Shown piece after piece: positions 44,036 through 53,100 of a stretch of 64,000 nucleotides of DNA. The notes under the pieces were generated by a model that saw only the letters and a list, made by a program, of their open reading frames with translations, was not told the DNA's origin and made no database searches. Source of the stretch: Acidobacteriaceae bacterium (GTDB taxonomy: Bacteria; Acidobacteriota; Terriglobia; Terriglobales; Acidobacteriaceae); the NCBI GenBank assembly GCA_003156805.1, contig PMHV01000025.1:7924-71923 (forward strand), in the 5' to 3' direction. A program made the position numbers and the translations under genes. Every line of letters starts with the position of its first letter. Position 1 is the stretch's first letter.

Positions 44036-47000
44036 GCCCAGCGGAAGTCAAAATGTGTTCCATCGCGGACGACAATTCCAGCGCGCAAGCTGGAGGCGAT
44101 GAGGTATTCGTTCTCCCCGCCTCTCTTGGCCAGGAGCGGTTCTGGAGGCTTGACCGGCTCAAACCCGGCAATCCTACGTGGAGCGTGCCTGTGCGCTTCC
44201 GTCTGGCGGGTTCGCTCGATCCTGCGTTGGTGGAGCGCGCGTTCAACGAGATTCTCCGCCGCCACGAAGTCCTGCGCACCACGTTCACCCGCGAGCATGA
44301 CGAGCCGGCGCAGGTAATCAGGCCTTCCCTGCAAATGAGGGTTCCGGTCACGGATCTGCGCCACCTCGCGCAGCCAGAGCGCGACGCGGAACTCGATCGG
44401 CTTTCCTTCAGCGAAGCCCGGTGGCAGTTCGACCTTGCTGCCGGCCCCCTGTTCCGGGTCGGCCTGCTCCGCGTGCAAGACAACGAGCACGTCATGTTGG
44501 TTACGCCCCACCATTCGATCGTGGACTATTGGTCGATTGGCCTGATCTCGAACGAATTGGGAGTGCTCTACGAAAGCTACACGCAGGGCACGGCTCCTAA
44601 TTTGCCCGAACTGCCTATCCAGTACGGCGATTTCGCCATCTGGCAGCGGGAACAGTGTCATGGCGAATCGATGCGGCAGGAACTGGACTACTGGAAGCGG
44701 CAACTGAAGGATCTTCCGTTGCTGGATTTTCCCACCGACCACCCGCGCGGCGAGTCTCCAACCTACGACGCCAGCATCACCTCGATCCTGCTGCCGGTGA
44801 CTCTTACCGATGCAGTAAGAGATCTGGCGAACCGCGAGGGCGCCACCTTCTTCAATACCATGCTGGCCGCGCTTGCTCTCGTTCTTAATCAATACACGGG
44901 GCAAGACGACTTTGGCGTGGCCACACAAGTCGCCGGACGCAACAGCGTGGAAGTCGAACAACTGATCGGCGTTTTCATCAACAATGTGGTCTTACGCATG
45001 GACCTTTCGGGCGATCCCGCGTTTCCGGAGTTGATCCGCCGGGTTCAGGAAACCGGCACGCAAGCCCTGGCCCATCAGAACGTTCGCTTCGAGCAGGTGC
45101 TGAAAGAACTGCGGCCCAACCACTACCCCAGTCACCACACTCTTTTCCGCCTGAACTTCATCTGCCAGAGAGATCCGGTCAAGCCGCTGGAATTTGCCGG
45201 GATCAAGCTGACAGTCATTCCCTCGAAGTCCCAGGGCGCGCTCTATGACCTGAATGTTTTTCTGGTGCAGCGAACCGAGGGGTGGCGTCTGGCCTGCGAA
45301 TTCAACACCGATTTATACGAACTGCCGACGATCACGGGTTTGCTCTCGGGATACAAAACGATTCTGGAAAACGTCGTCGAGAATCCAAATCGCCGTGTCT
45401 CGGAATTTCCGCAAACTGACGGCGCAAAGGTCGCACGCCCAGCGAAACCACAGGCAGTCAGTCCAGCAACACCGCCGCTCTCGCCCGGAGCCGCCGCCCT
45501 GGAATCCGCAATGGCCGTCACCGAGCCTCTGTCGATCGGGCCTGCCTTGGACGAGCCGGCGTCATCTGAAGTGGTGATGCTGCCCGCCAGTCCGGCGCAG
45601 CGCCGCTTTTGGTCGCTGGAGGAGATGACGCCCGGTGCGCCCGTCTTGAATATGCGCGCTTGCGTGCGCATTCGCGGAGAGTTCTCTGCCGACATCGCGC
45701 TGAAAAGCCTCCAGTTGCTGGTGAATCGCCACGAAGTTTTGCGCACCACCTTTAGCCAGCAGCAGGGCGAACTGCTGCAGGTGATCGCACCCTTCCAAAG
45801 GATCGTCTTGGCCTCGACTACTCTGGAACATTTAGCGCCAGCCGAGCGCGAGGCCAAGCTTGGGGAGGGCATCCGCGCCGAAGCGGGCGTCGCTTTCGAT
45901 CTGGCCCGCGGCCCGCTCATGCGGGCTCGCTTGTTCCGTCTCAGCGCCGGCGATCGTGTGCTCATGATCACCACTCATCACATCGTTGTTGACGGGTGGT
46001 CGCAGGGGGTCATTCAGCACGATTTTTGGACGCTGTACGATGCAATCCGCGAGGATCGCAGTCCTGTTCTCTCCGCCCTTCCGCTCCAGTATGGAGACTT
46101 CGCTCACTGGCAAAAGGAGTGGCTCAAGTCAGATGCGGCCCGCGCGGAGCTGGAATACTGGAAGGCCAAGCTGGTCGCGCCTCTTCCCGCTTTGGACTTT
46201 CCCGCCGACCGCGTTCCGGCCAATCAGATGGCCGTCACCGGCAGCATGGAGAGCCTGCTCCTGCCCCAGGATCTGGTCCAGTCCCTGAAGGACCTGACGG
46301 AATCCCAACAGGTCACGATGTTCGTCGTGATGCTGACTGGATTTGCACTCTTGCTGTACCGCCACACAGGAAAAGAGGAGATGCTCATTGCTTCTCCACT
46401 GGCCAATCGCGGCCCCGAGACCGAAGCGGTCGTCGGACCGTTTGCCGGTCCCCTGCTGCTGCGCCTCAACTTCAAGGCCTTAACCAACACGGGTGAAGTT
46501 CTTCTGCATGTGCGGGATGTGGTTCTGGACGCGCTCAGCCACACAGAGATTCCGTTCGAAGTGCTGCTCGACAATATTGACGTACGATCGGTGCATGGGC
46601 GCAACCCCATTTCGCAGTTCTATTTCTTTTTCCAAAAAGCGTTCCTTCAGCCCCGCCAGTTGCGCGAGTTGACGGTGGAGCCTTTGCCCGATATCGGCAT
46701 GGGCACGCACTCCGAGTTGCAGATGGGAATACTGGAGCGCGCCGAAGGTGTGCGCGCACAGTTGGAATTCAATTCGGCCTTGTTCCTGCCCGCCACCATG
46801 CGGCAGCTGCTGGCGGACTACCGCCGTCTCCTCGAATGTGTGGCGGCAGAGCCGGACGTCCCGCTGGCGGACTTGCGGTCTCCTCAAGCCAGGAATCCGT
46901 CTCGCCCCGCAGCCGCGCCCGAACTTTTGCCGATCACGGTCGCCGCCAACGAAACGGAACGAAGTTTGGCCGAGATTTGGCAACGCACCCTGGGCCTCAA

Positions 47001-48051
47001 GACCCTGGGACGAAAGCAAAACTATTTTGAGCTGGGCGGAAATTCCCTGGTGGCAGTGCGCCTGTTCGCCGAGATCGAGGACCGGTTCAAGGTTCGCCTT
47101 CCGCTTTCCACTCTGTTCGAGGCGCAGACCATCGAACAGCTGGCCCGCGTCTTGCAGCAAAAGGCACAACTCTCGGCTTGGTCTTCCATTGTACAAATTC
47201 AGGGCACGGGCTCGCGGCCGCCGTTCTTTTGCGTCCACGGGGCCGGCGGAAACGTCCTCAACTATCGGGCTCTGGCTCAGCACCTGGGACCGGATCAGCC
47301 TTTCTACGGTCTGCAATGCCATGGACTGGATGGCTCCTGCGCGCTGCTGACGCGCATCGAAGAGATGGCCGAGCTTTACGTCCACGAAATTCAAAGCGTT
47401 CAGCCGCGCGGCCCTTATCACCTGGGCGGATACTGCATGGGCGGCACGGTGGCCCTGGAAATGGCGCAGCGGCTGGTGTCGAAAGGCGAAGAAGTAGCTT
47501 TCCTGGCCCTGTTCGATACCCTCAACTGGTGCAAGATTTCCCGCGCCTCAGCCATGACGCAAGGCTTCTATCACCTGCAAAGGCTGCTCTTCCACGTTCG
47601 CAGCTTCTCGCTGCTCGATTTCGCCGGGAAACGGAATTTCTTGCGCGAGAAAGTCGCGTCTCTGCGAAGCCGCACACAAGTCTGGAAGGGCACGATGCTG
47701 CGCTGGATCACGGAGCACGCGGCGGACTCGGAGTCGAGCCTGCTGGCGCGGATTTGGCACACCAATGATCGGGCCTGCCTGAAATACGTGGCTCGGCCCT
47801 ACCCTGGAACCATCACTGACTTCCGTCCGCTCCGCCAGTACTCCAAGTACGGAGGCCCGGAGACCAGTTGGAGCGGTCTCGCTGCCCGGCATGAAATTCT
47901 TCGTATGCCGGTTTACCCGGGAGGAATGCTCCTGGAACCCTTCGTTCAGGATCTGGCCTCGGCGGTAAGGCTCTGCATGGACCGGGCGGTTGCGCAAAGG
48001 GAAGCACGCGACGCCGGCCAGCCCTCCGCCATCCCGGCGAATGCAGGCTGA
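44032..48051 (+). CDS. NRPS with tandem condensation domains and no A domain: C-C-T-TE
   Basis: A 1339-aa terminal NRPS; GTG overlaps the upstream stop as GTGA, so the two are coupled. The first C domain (about 25-455) has H160-H161-SIV-D165-Y166, with Tyr for the usual Gly. A Pro/Ala-rich linker (455-515) without a carrier leads to the second C domain, with canonical H649-H650-IVV-D654-G655. The carrier has LGGNSL (S1005). The thioesterase has GYCMGG, so the nucleophile is Cys1135 instead of Ser. By ungapped alignment of MPVYPGGMLLEPFV to the usual VPGDHFTMLREPHV the catalytic His is Pro. No adenylation domain exists, so the carrier must be loaded in trans; the A-T didomain at 7386 is the obvious candidate. 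Confidence 0.93.
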   Translation: MSPAEVKMCSIADDNSSAQAGGDEVFVLPASLGQERFWRLDRLKPGNPTWSVPVRFRLAGSLDPALVERAFNEILRRHEVLRTTFTREHDEPAQVIRPSLQMRVPVTDLRHLAQPERDAELDRLSFSEARWQFDLAAGPLFRVGLLRVQDNEHVMLVTPHHSIVDYWSIGLISNELGVLYESYTQGTAPNLPELPIQYGDFAIWQREQCHGESMRQELDYWKRQLKDLPLLDFPTDHPRGESPTYDASITSILLPVTLTDAVRDLANREGATFFNTMLAALALVLNQYTGQDDFGVATQVAGRNSVEVEQLIGVFINNVVLRMDLSGDPAFPELIRRVQETGTQALAHQNVRFEQVLKELRPNHYPSHHTLFRLNFICQRDPVKPLEFAGIKLTVIPSKSQGALYDLNVFLVQRTEGWRLACEFNTDLYELPTITGLLSGYKTILENVVENPNRRVSEFPQTDGAKVARPAKPQAVSPATPPLSPGAAALESAMAVTEPLSIGPALDEPASSEVVMLPASPAQRRFWSLEEMTPGAPVLNMRACVRIRGEFSADIALKSLQLLVNRHEVLRTTFSQQQGELLQVIAPFQRIVLASTTLEHLAPAEREAKLGEGIRAEAGVAFDLARGPLMRARLFRLSAGDRVLMITTHHIVVDGWSQGVIQHDFWTLYDAIREDRSPVLSALPLQYGDFAHWQKEWLKSDAARAELEYWKAKLVAPLPALDFPADRVPANQMAVTGSMESLLLPQDLVQSLKDLTESQQVTMFVVMLTGFALLLYRHTGKEEMLIASPLANRGPETEAVVGPFAGPLLLRLNFKALTNTGEVLLHVRDVVLDALSHTEIPFEVLLDNIDVRSVHGRNPISQFYFFFQKAFLQPRQLRELTVEPLPDIGMGTHSELQMGILERAEGVRAQLEFNSALFLPATMRQLLADYRRLLECVAAEPDVPLADLRSPQARNPSRPAAAPELLPITVAANETERSLAEIWQRTLGLKTLGRKQNYFELGGNSLVAVRLFAEIEDRFKVRLPLSTLFEAQTIEQLARVLQQKAQLSAWSSIVQIQGTGSRPPFFCVHGAGGNVLNYRALAQHLGPDQPFYGLQCHGLDGSCALLTRIEEMAELYVHEIQSVQPRGPYHLGGYCMGGTVALEMAQRLVSKGEEVAFLALFDTLNWCKISRASAMTQGFYHLQRLLFHVRSFSLLDFAGKRNFLREKVASLRSRTQVWKGTMLRWITEHAADSESSLLARIWHTNDRACLKYVARPYPGTITDFRPLRQYSKYGGPETSWSGLAARHEILRMPVYPGGMLLEPFVQDLASAVRLCMDRAVAQREARDAGQPSAIPANAG

Positions 48052-48144
48052 CTTGTCTGATCTTGCTTCAGAGAATTGAACTCGATTCCCCTACGTCTCC
48101 GCATGCCCTATCGAACTGGGCTTATCACAACAGGACCAAAATCG

Positions 48145-49041
48145 ATGCCAGCCATCACGACCCCAGAAGCAATTTCCTCCGCACGCTGGATTGAAGCAGA
48201 ACAACAGGAATTCAGCGACAAGTTCAACCGGGCCAGCTTCCAAGTGGCCCACCAGTTGTCGGCGCATCCTCTGCTGCAGCTTCCCGCGCTCATGGACCTT
48301 GCCGACCGCACGCTGAAGAACCGGCCCGACGATCTTCACTATGACATGGGCAAGATTCGGGTCGAGCAGCGCTGGGATGCAATCGAAAAACCGCCCTTTT
48401 TTCCGCGGCAGGCGCTGCGGCAGATTGAAGAATGCAGCGCGTGGTTCATCTTCCGCTGCGCGCAACGCGATCCGAATTACCGCGTTTTCCTGGATCGGGG
48501 ACTGGCTGAAATCAAGGCCATGATCGGATCCCGGCTAGAATCTGAGATTTTGGTGGAAGACATCATTATCTTTGTGACTTCGCCCCAGCGCGTTACCACT
48601 TATCACGTGGATCGCGAATGCAATTTCCTGCTGCAAATTCGCGGGTCAAAAACCATTCATGTGTTCGACCGGGAAGATCGGGAAGTTCTCTCCAACGAAG
48701 AGTTGGAGCGTTTCTGGTCGGTCGATTTCAACGCCGCCGTCTACAAACCTCACCTGCAGCATCGCGCAGCCTCGTACAAACTCGCGCCCGGCAATGGCGT
48801 GCATATTCCGGTGAACTGCCCGCATTGGCTGCAGAATGACGACAACGTTTCCGTCTCTTTGAGCGTGAATTTCCAGTTCAAGGATGGCAGGAGGGCAAAT
48901 GCCTACCGGGCGAACTACCTGCTGCGCAAGCTGGGGCTGAACCCGACTCCGCCGGGAAAATCCGCATTGCTGGATACCGTAAAATCGCGCGCGGTCGCTC
49001 CCCTGGTTTGGGCAAAAAAGATGCAGAAGCGGCTGGGCTAA
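48145..49041 (+). CDS. JmjC/cupin-like Fe(II)/2-oxoglutarate oxygenase
   Basis: A 298-aa cupin-fold protein of the JmjC-like type. The metal ligands are visible as TYH154-V-D156 in the middle and the distal His in VHIPVNCPH227WL, with FLLQIRGSKTIHVFD between them. ATG at 48145 is preferred because a cagga site lies upstream; ATG 48103 and TTG 48076 give longer forms. Placed right after the terminal NRPS, it may hydroxylate the peptide or an amino-acid side chain. Protein- or RNA-directed hydroxylation is the general alternative. Confidence 0.78.
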   Translation: MPAITTPEAISSARWIEAEQQEFSDKFNRASFQVAHQLSAHPLLQLPALMDLADRTLKNRPDDLHYDMGKIRVEQRWDAIEKPPFFPRQALRQIEECSAWFIFRCAQRDPNYRVFLDRGLAEIKAMIGSRLESEILVEDIIIFVTSPQRVTTYHVDRECNFLLQIRGSKTIHVFDREDREVLSNEELERFWSVDFNAAVYKPHLQHRAASYKLAPGNGVHIPVNCPHWLQNDDNVSVSLSVNFQFKDGRRANAYRANYLLRKLGLNPTPPGKSALLDTVKSRAVAPLVWAKKMQKRLG

Positions 49042-49154
49042 AGTGGTCAGGGCCCCGGGAGCCATGTTTTGGAACGCGCCGCTATTGCAAAGGCCGGTCC
49101 AATGGTCAACCATATGGCTGTTCCGCTGCGCGCGCCAGGCGAGGCGAGCTTGCG

Positions 49155-50009
49155 ATGAAGATCCGAGAAATTGCGATCGATTTGCTGGCCACCGCGCCAC
49201 TGTCATGGGTTCTGACCGCGCTGGGTCGCAGCCGGCTTGCGGCCGGCGCATTGAATCAGGCCAGCCACCCCCGCGGAGTTTTTCGTTCGTTCGATGAAGC
49301 CTGGCGAGTCGCAAAGCGATTTGGCTACGCCGGCCACGATCATCCCGATTACTTTCGAAACCAGATCCGATTCACGACAGGACTGCGCGCCAGCGACTAT
49401 GCCGTTCTCTACTGGCTGTCTCAACTCGCCCGGGAGTCGCTGAAGGTGCTCGACTTTGGCGGCAACATCGGGAATATTTACTATTCCTACTCGGATTACC
49501 TGCGGCGTTGTGCCGCTGAAACGGAGTGGGTCGTCTTCGATTTGCCCGCCGCTATCGACCACGGCCGCCGCCTGGCCGCCGAACGCGGCGAGCGCAAGCT
49601 GCGTTTTACCTATTCGCTCGCCGACCTGGACGGCGAATACATCATTCTCGTTTCCAGCGCCTTTCACTACTGGGAGAAGAGTGTCGGCGAATTCATCGCG
49701 CAGTTCGCCGGCCCGCCGCAGCACATTCTGGTCAATCGGATTCCCGTGCAAGAACGTGAGAGTTCCTTTTTTACGGTACAGCACAGAAAAACCTATGCGC
49801 ATCCGTGCCGGGTATGGAACTCCACCGAACTCATTGCGAATTTCGCGGACGCGGGCTACGACCTGGTGGACCGATGGTCTGCCCCGGAACTCAGAATCAG
49901 AATGCCCCTTTTCCCGACCTATACGGTGGAGGCATACTCTGGTTTCTATTTCCGCAGGCGAAGCCTGGCAAACACTGCGGCTATCTCGCCGGATCGCGGA
50001 GTGGCATGA
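49155..50009 (+). CDS. TIGR04325-type putative methyltransferase
   Basis: A 284-aa protein. The pattern GVFRSFDEAW, then LKVLDFGGNIGNIYYSYSDYL (a SAM-site variant with DFGG), WVVFDLPAAI and SSAFHYWEKSVGEFI matches the TIGR04325 family, which is common in polysaccharide loci and is assumed to be a methyltransferase. ATG at 49155 starts at MKIREIAIDLLATAPLSW, with a hydrophobic N-terminal stretch that may bind membrane. The upstream frame extension to 49008 overlaps the oxygenase gene and is not used. The acceptor is unknown. Confidence 0.75.
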   Translation: MKIREIAIDLLATAPLSWVLTALGRSRLAAGALNQASHPRGVFRSFDEAWRVAKRFGYAGHDHPDYFRNQIRFTTGLRASDYAVLYWLSQLARESLKVLDFGGNIGNIYYSYSDYLRRCAAETEWVVFDLPAAIDHGRRLAAERGERKLRFTYSLADLDGEYIILVSSAFHYWEKSVGEFIAQFAGPPQHILVNRIPVQERESSFFTVQHRKTYAHPCRVWNSTELIANFADAGYDLVDRWSAPELRIRMPLFPTYTVEAYSGFYFRRRSLANTAAISPDRGVA

Positions 50010-50025
50010 AAGAATTGAGGAGACT

Positions 50026-51093
50026 TTGAAGGTATTCCACATCGTGGGCGCTCGCCCCAACTTCATGAAAGTCGCGCCCGTGCTGAATGCTCTGAAGGCG
50101 CGGAAGCACGTGGTCCAGACTCTGGTTCACACCGGCCAGCATTACGATGCCAACATGTCTGAGGTGTTCTTCGAGCAGCTCGGCATACCGGCTCCCGATG
50201 TGAATCTGGCGGTCGGCTCCGGCACGCACGCAGTCCAGACGGCGGAAATCATGACACGTTTCGAGCCTGTCTTGCTGGAGCGCAAACCCGACCTGGTGCT
50301 CGTCTATGGCGATGTCAACTCCACCGTCGCCACGGCTCTGGTTTGCGCCAAGCTCGGCGTGCGCGTAGGCCACGTCGAAGCTGGGTTGCGTTCCTTCGAT
50401 CGCACCATGCCCGAGGAACTCAACCGGCTGGTGACCGATCAGCTTGCGGACATGCTGTTCACGCCCTCGGAGGATGGAGATTTCAACCTCGGGAAAGAAG
50501 GCATCCCCGCCGAGAGGATCTTCCGCGTTGGCAATGTAATGATTGATTCGCTGGTGCGTCTTCTGCCCATTGCGCAGCGGCAGCCGAGAAACGGCTTCCC
50601 CGAGCGCTACGCCCTGGTTACCTTGCATCGCCCGGCCAATGTGGATGACAGCGCGACGCTGAAGAGCATTCTGCAATCGCTGCTGGAAGTGAGCCAGGAT
50701 CTATCGGTGGTATTCCCTGCCCATCCTCGCACGCGAAAACGCATCGCCGACTTCGGATTGAATGCCAGTCAACTTCAGCTTCTCGATCCGCTTTCCTACC
50801 TCGATTTTCTGGCCATGCAATCGCGAGCAGCAGTCGTGATCACGGACTCCGGGGGCATCCAGGAAGAAACCACCTATCTGGGTATTCCCTGTCTGACCCT
50901 CCGCGAGAATACGGAGCGGCCAATTACAGTTTCTCTAGGAACCAACGTTCTGGTGGGACGCGATCCGAACAAGCTGCGATCCGAGCTTTCCCGAGTCCTC
51001 GCCGGAAATGCGAAGATTGGAGCCGTGCCGCCTTTGTGGGATGGGCACGCCGGAGAACGAATCGCGGTTCTGGTTGCCGGCCAGACCGGCTAG
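50026..51093 (+). CDS. wecB: UDP-N-acetylglucosamine 2-epimerase family (WecB/WbpI-like)
   Basis: A 355-aa enzyme. TTG at 50026 is the start, with GAGGAG just upstream, giving KVFHIVGARPNFMKVAPVL. Further landmarks are TGQHYDANMSEVFFEQL, YGDVNST, HVEAGLRS, MPEELNRLVTDQL, VTLHRPANVD and TDSGGIQEE, all diagnostic. It makes UDP-ManNAc from UDP-GlcNAc. With the WlbA/B/C-like genes it could instead be the WbpI-type epimerase that acts on UDP-GlcNAc3NAcA; the two cannot be told apart by eye. It closes the EPS/NRPS locus. No UDP-GlcNAc 6-dehydrogenase is present in the window. Confidence 0.9.
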   Translation: MKVFHIVGARPNFMKVAPVLNALKARKHVVQTLVHTGQHYDANMSEVFFEQLGIPAPDVNLAVGSGTHAVQTAEIMTRFEPVLLERKPDLVLVYGDVNSTVATALVCAKLGVRVGHVEAGLRSFDRTMPEELNRLVTDQLADMLFTPSEDGDFNLGKEGIPAERIFRVGNVMIDSLVRLLPIAQRQPRNGFPERYALVTLHRPANVDDSATLKSILQSLLEVSQDLSVVFPAHPRTRKRIADFGLNASQLQLLDPLSYLDFLAMQSRAAVVITDSGGIQEETTYLGIPCLTLRENTERPITVSLGTNVLVGRDPNKLRSELSRVLAGNAKIGAVPPLWDGHAGERIAVLVAGQTG

Positions 51094-51209
51094 ATTTACC
51101 ACCTCAGCGGCGCAACAGAGACTCTCCGCAGCTCTCGCGGCAAACTTCAAGTTCATCCCCGCAAGCCTGAACTCTCCGCCTGCAATCTCGCCGATCCGGT
51201 CGAGGCTTG

Positions 51210-51230
51210 GCCAATGAGTCCTTCATTGGC
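51210..51230. terminator. Stem-loop between convergent genes
   Basis: A perfect 8-bp stem (gccaatga / tcattggc) with a 5-nt loop sits between the converging epimerase (+) and lipoprotein (-) genes. No T-run follows on either strand, so it is either a weak bidirectional terminator or an RNA-stabilising hairpin. Confidence 0.5.
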
Positions 51231-51259
51231 AAGACAATCACTCCAGCCCAAACTGAACT

Positions 51260-52573
51260 CTACGGCGAGGGCACCACCGCCTTCGATTCGTTCGAGTAGC
51301 CGCTTTCTTCGGAGTTCTCGTCCACCGCAGTAACTACATAGTAATAGGTGGTTCCCGCTGTGACGCCGTCATCCGTATAGGCCGTCGAAGAGTCCAACGA
51401 AGCGTTGACTTGCGCGTAGGGCCCGCCCGAAACGCTGCCGCGGTAGATGTTATACCCGATCACGCCCGAGGTTGTGCTTGCGTCCCAGTCCAGGTCCACG
51501 CTGTGGACAGGAGCTGTGGTACCGTCGCCGGTCAGGGTCTGCGACGGCGGCGAATTGGCGGCATTGCTCGACACCGACAACGCCCCTGAAGCGGCCCCGC
51601 TCAATTGCGGGGCAAACGTAACCGTGAACGGCACCGTTTGTCCGGCCTTGAGGGTCGTCGGCAAGGTAATGCCCGAGAGCGCAAATTCGCTGCTGTTTAC
51701 GCTGGCGGAGTTAACCGTCACCGGCCCGCCGGTCGCGGTCATGCTGCCGTTCAACGCCGCGTTGCCGCCGACCACAACGTCGCCAAAACCCAAGGTTCCC
51801 GGGGAAACTGACAACTGCCCCTGGGAGACCGATCCGCCGCCCGTGCCCGAAAGCGTTGTCTTCAGCGTCGAATTGGATGCGTTGGAATCCACGATTAGCG
51901 TCGCGTTTGCAGCACCGCTCACCGTAGGCGAAAACGTAACTTTGAAAGCCACGCTCGACGAAGAAGAGATGGTTAACGGCAGAGCTGGCCCGCTCACCGT
52001 AAAACCTTCTCCGACCACATACGCATTCGAGATCGTTATCTTCGAAGAACCCGTTACCGTCAAAGTCCCCGACAGGGTTGCGCTCTGTCCCACCTGGACG
52101 TTCCCGAATGAGATGGACGAAGGATTCGAAGAAAGCTGTCCCTCCATCACCGCGCTGCCGGAAACGGCCAGAGAGGCATAATTCAGGGAGTTGCTGCCCA
52201 CAAACGAAATGGTGCTCGAAGGCTCGCCGGCCGATCCCGGCTGAAACTGCACGCTGAAGGGGGCTGTCTGTCCCGGAGCCAGGAGCAGCGGCAGAGCCAG
52301 CCCGGTTATCTGAAATGCCGAGTTCAACCCGCTGATCGAACTGATGGTTAGGCTCGAGGGTGTGGAGTTGGCTAACGTGTCACTCAGCGTCTTGCTGCTG
52401 CCGACGGCAACCGTGCCAAAGTTCAGGCTGCCATTCACCAGGACCGAGCTGCTGGCGTTGCTGGTGGCTGCGCTGGCTGCTCCAGGAAGACCCTGGCATC
52501 CAGTAAGGGCGACCAGACTTGCGGCAAGCGCAAGACAACAATTCCGATATCTATGCGACCGATGCGAGTTCAA
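51260..52573 (-). CDS. Choice-of-anchor-D/Ig-like repeat lipoprotein with C-terminal Fn3 domain
   Basis: A 437-aa surface lipoprotein. TTG at 52573 is the start, with GAGG 8 bp upstream and a stop just before it. Signal and lipobox: CCLALAASLVALTGC, with lipidated Cys26. Three to four Ig-like repeats of about 100 residues carry LNFGTVAVGSS, ISFGNVQVGQS and LGFGDVVVGGN (choice-of-anchor D/ASPM-like). A fibronectin-III domain ends the protein (VDLDWDASTTSGVIGYNIYRGS, YYYVVTAVDENSEESGYSN). These are typical of acidobacterial secreted proteins. Its role is probably adhesive or structural; there is no catalytic site. Confidence 0.82.
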   Translation of the reverse strand: MNSHRSHRYRNCCLALAASLVALTGCQGLPGAASAATSNASSSVLVNGSLNFGTVAVGSSKTLSDTLANSTPSSLTISSISGLNSAFQITGLALPLLLAPGQTAPFSVQFQPGSAGEPSSTISFVGSNSLNYASLAVSGSAVMEGQLSSNPSSISFGNVQVGQSATLSGTLTVTGSSKITISNAYVVGEGFTVSGPALPLTISSSSSVAFKVTFSPTVSGAANATLIVDSNASNSTLKTTLSGTGGGSVSQGQLSVSPGTLGFGDVVVGGNAALNGSMTATGGPVTVNSASVNSSEFALSGITLPTTLKAGQTVPFTVTFAPQLSGAASGALSVSSNAANSPPSQTLTGDGTTAPVHSVDLDWDASTTSGVIGYNIYRGSVSGGPYAQVNASLDSSTAYTDDGVTAGTTYYYVVTAVDENSEESGYSNESKAVVPSP

Positions 52574-53100
52574 AGCGGCGACCTCTTAAAGCCGTATCCG
52601 CGTCTACGGCGGGGGATTCGATTCACTGGAGCCGCCGGGTCTGGCTTCTTCCAGCAGCGGTAGTGTAGGTTGCCCCTGGGGTAACCTCCTAGGTCTCGAA
52701 AGTGCATGAGGCCGGTGCATCCGGCCAATCACTCTTGGCATGCGCTTGTGTTTCAGCCACTTGCAGCCAGCGGGGCCGCCGGGAGCGCAGAATTAGTTAG
52801 GGCAGGGGAGCGTCCCGTCAGAGTGAAGCAATCCCAGCCGGTCCATACCGGCAGGGCCAAAAAGTGGACGCTCCAGGTGAGAAAAGGACTGGAACCGACG
52901 ATCGGACTCGAACCATGACCTGCCGAGCACTTTCAGAACAGCACTCAGGACATTGAATTTCGAACCACCCAAAGCCGGCAGGTTCATCGTGGCCAGCCGG
53001 AGACGCCGAGGACCGCGGCGGAGGAACACCTGCCACCGGGATACGAAATCGACAACCGTTTTAGTGGACTCAGCGGCCCGAATGATTCCATACTTGAACT
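52574..53100. other. 527-nt intergenic region with two hairpins
   Basis: No gene recognised. It holds a stem-loop at 52667-52687 (aggtt-g-cccc-t-gggg-t-aacct) and a perfect one at 52710-52726 (ggccgg-tgcat-ccggcc). It must contain the divergent promoters of the lipoprotein and the TonB receptor, but none stands out. A T-loop-like string near 52900 does not form a tRNA. Confidence 0.5.

Noticed and set aside
52574-52700. Possible c-di-GMP-type riboswitch upstream of the lipoprotein
   Set aside because: GGTTACC-like pieces and hairpins occur, but the order and the conserved core of the GEMM class are absent.
52895-52915. tRNA T-loop-like string (minus-strand ggttcgagtcc)
   Set aside because: The flanks do not form a five-pair T stem or an acceptor stem, so there is no tRNA.
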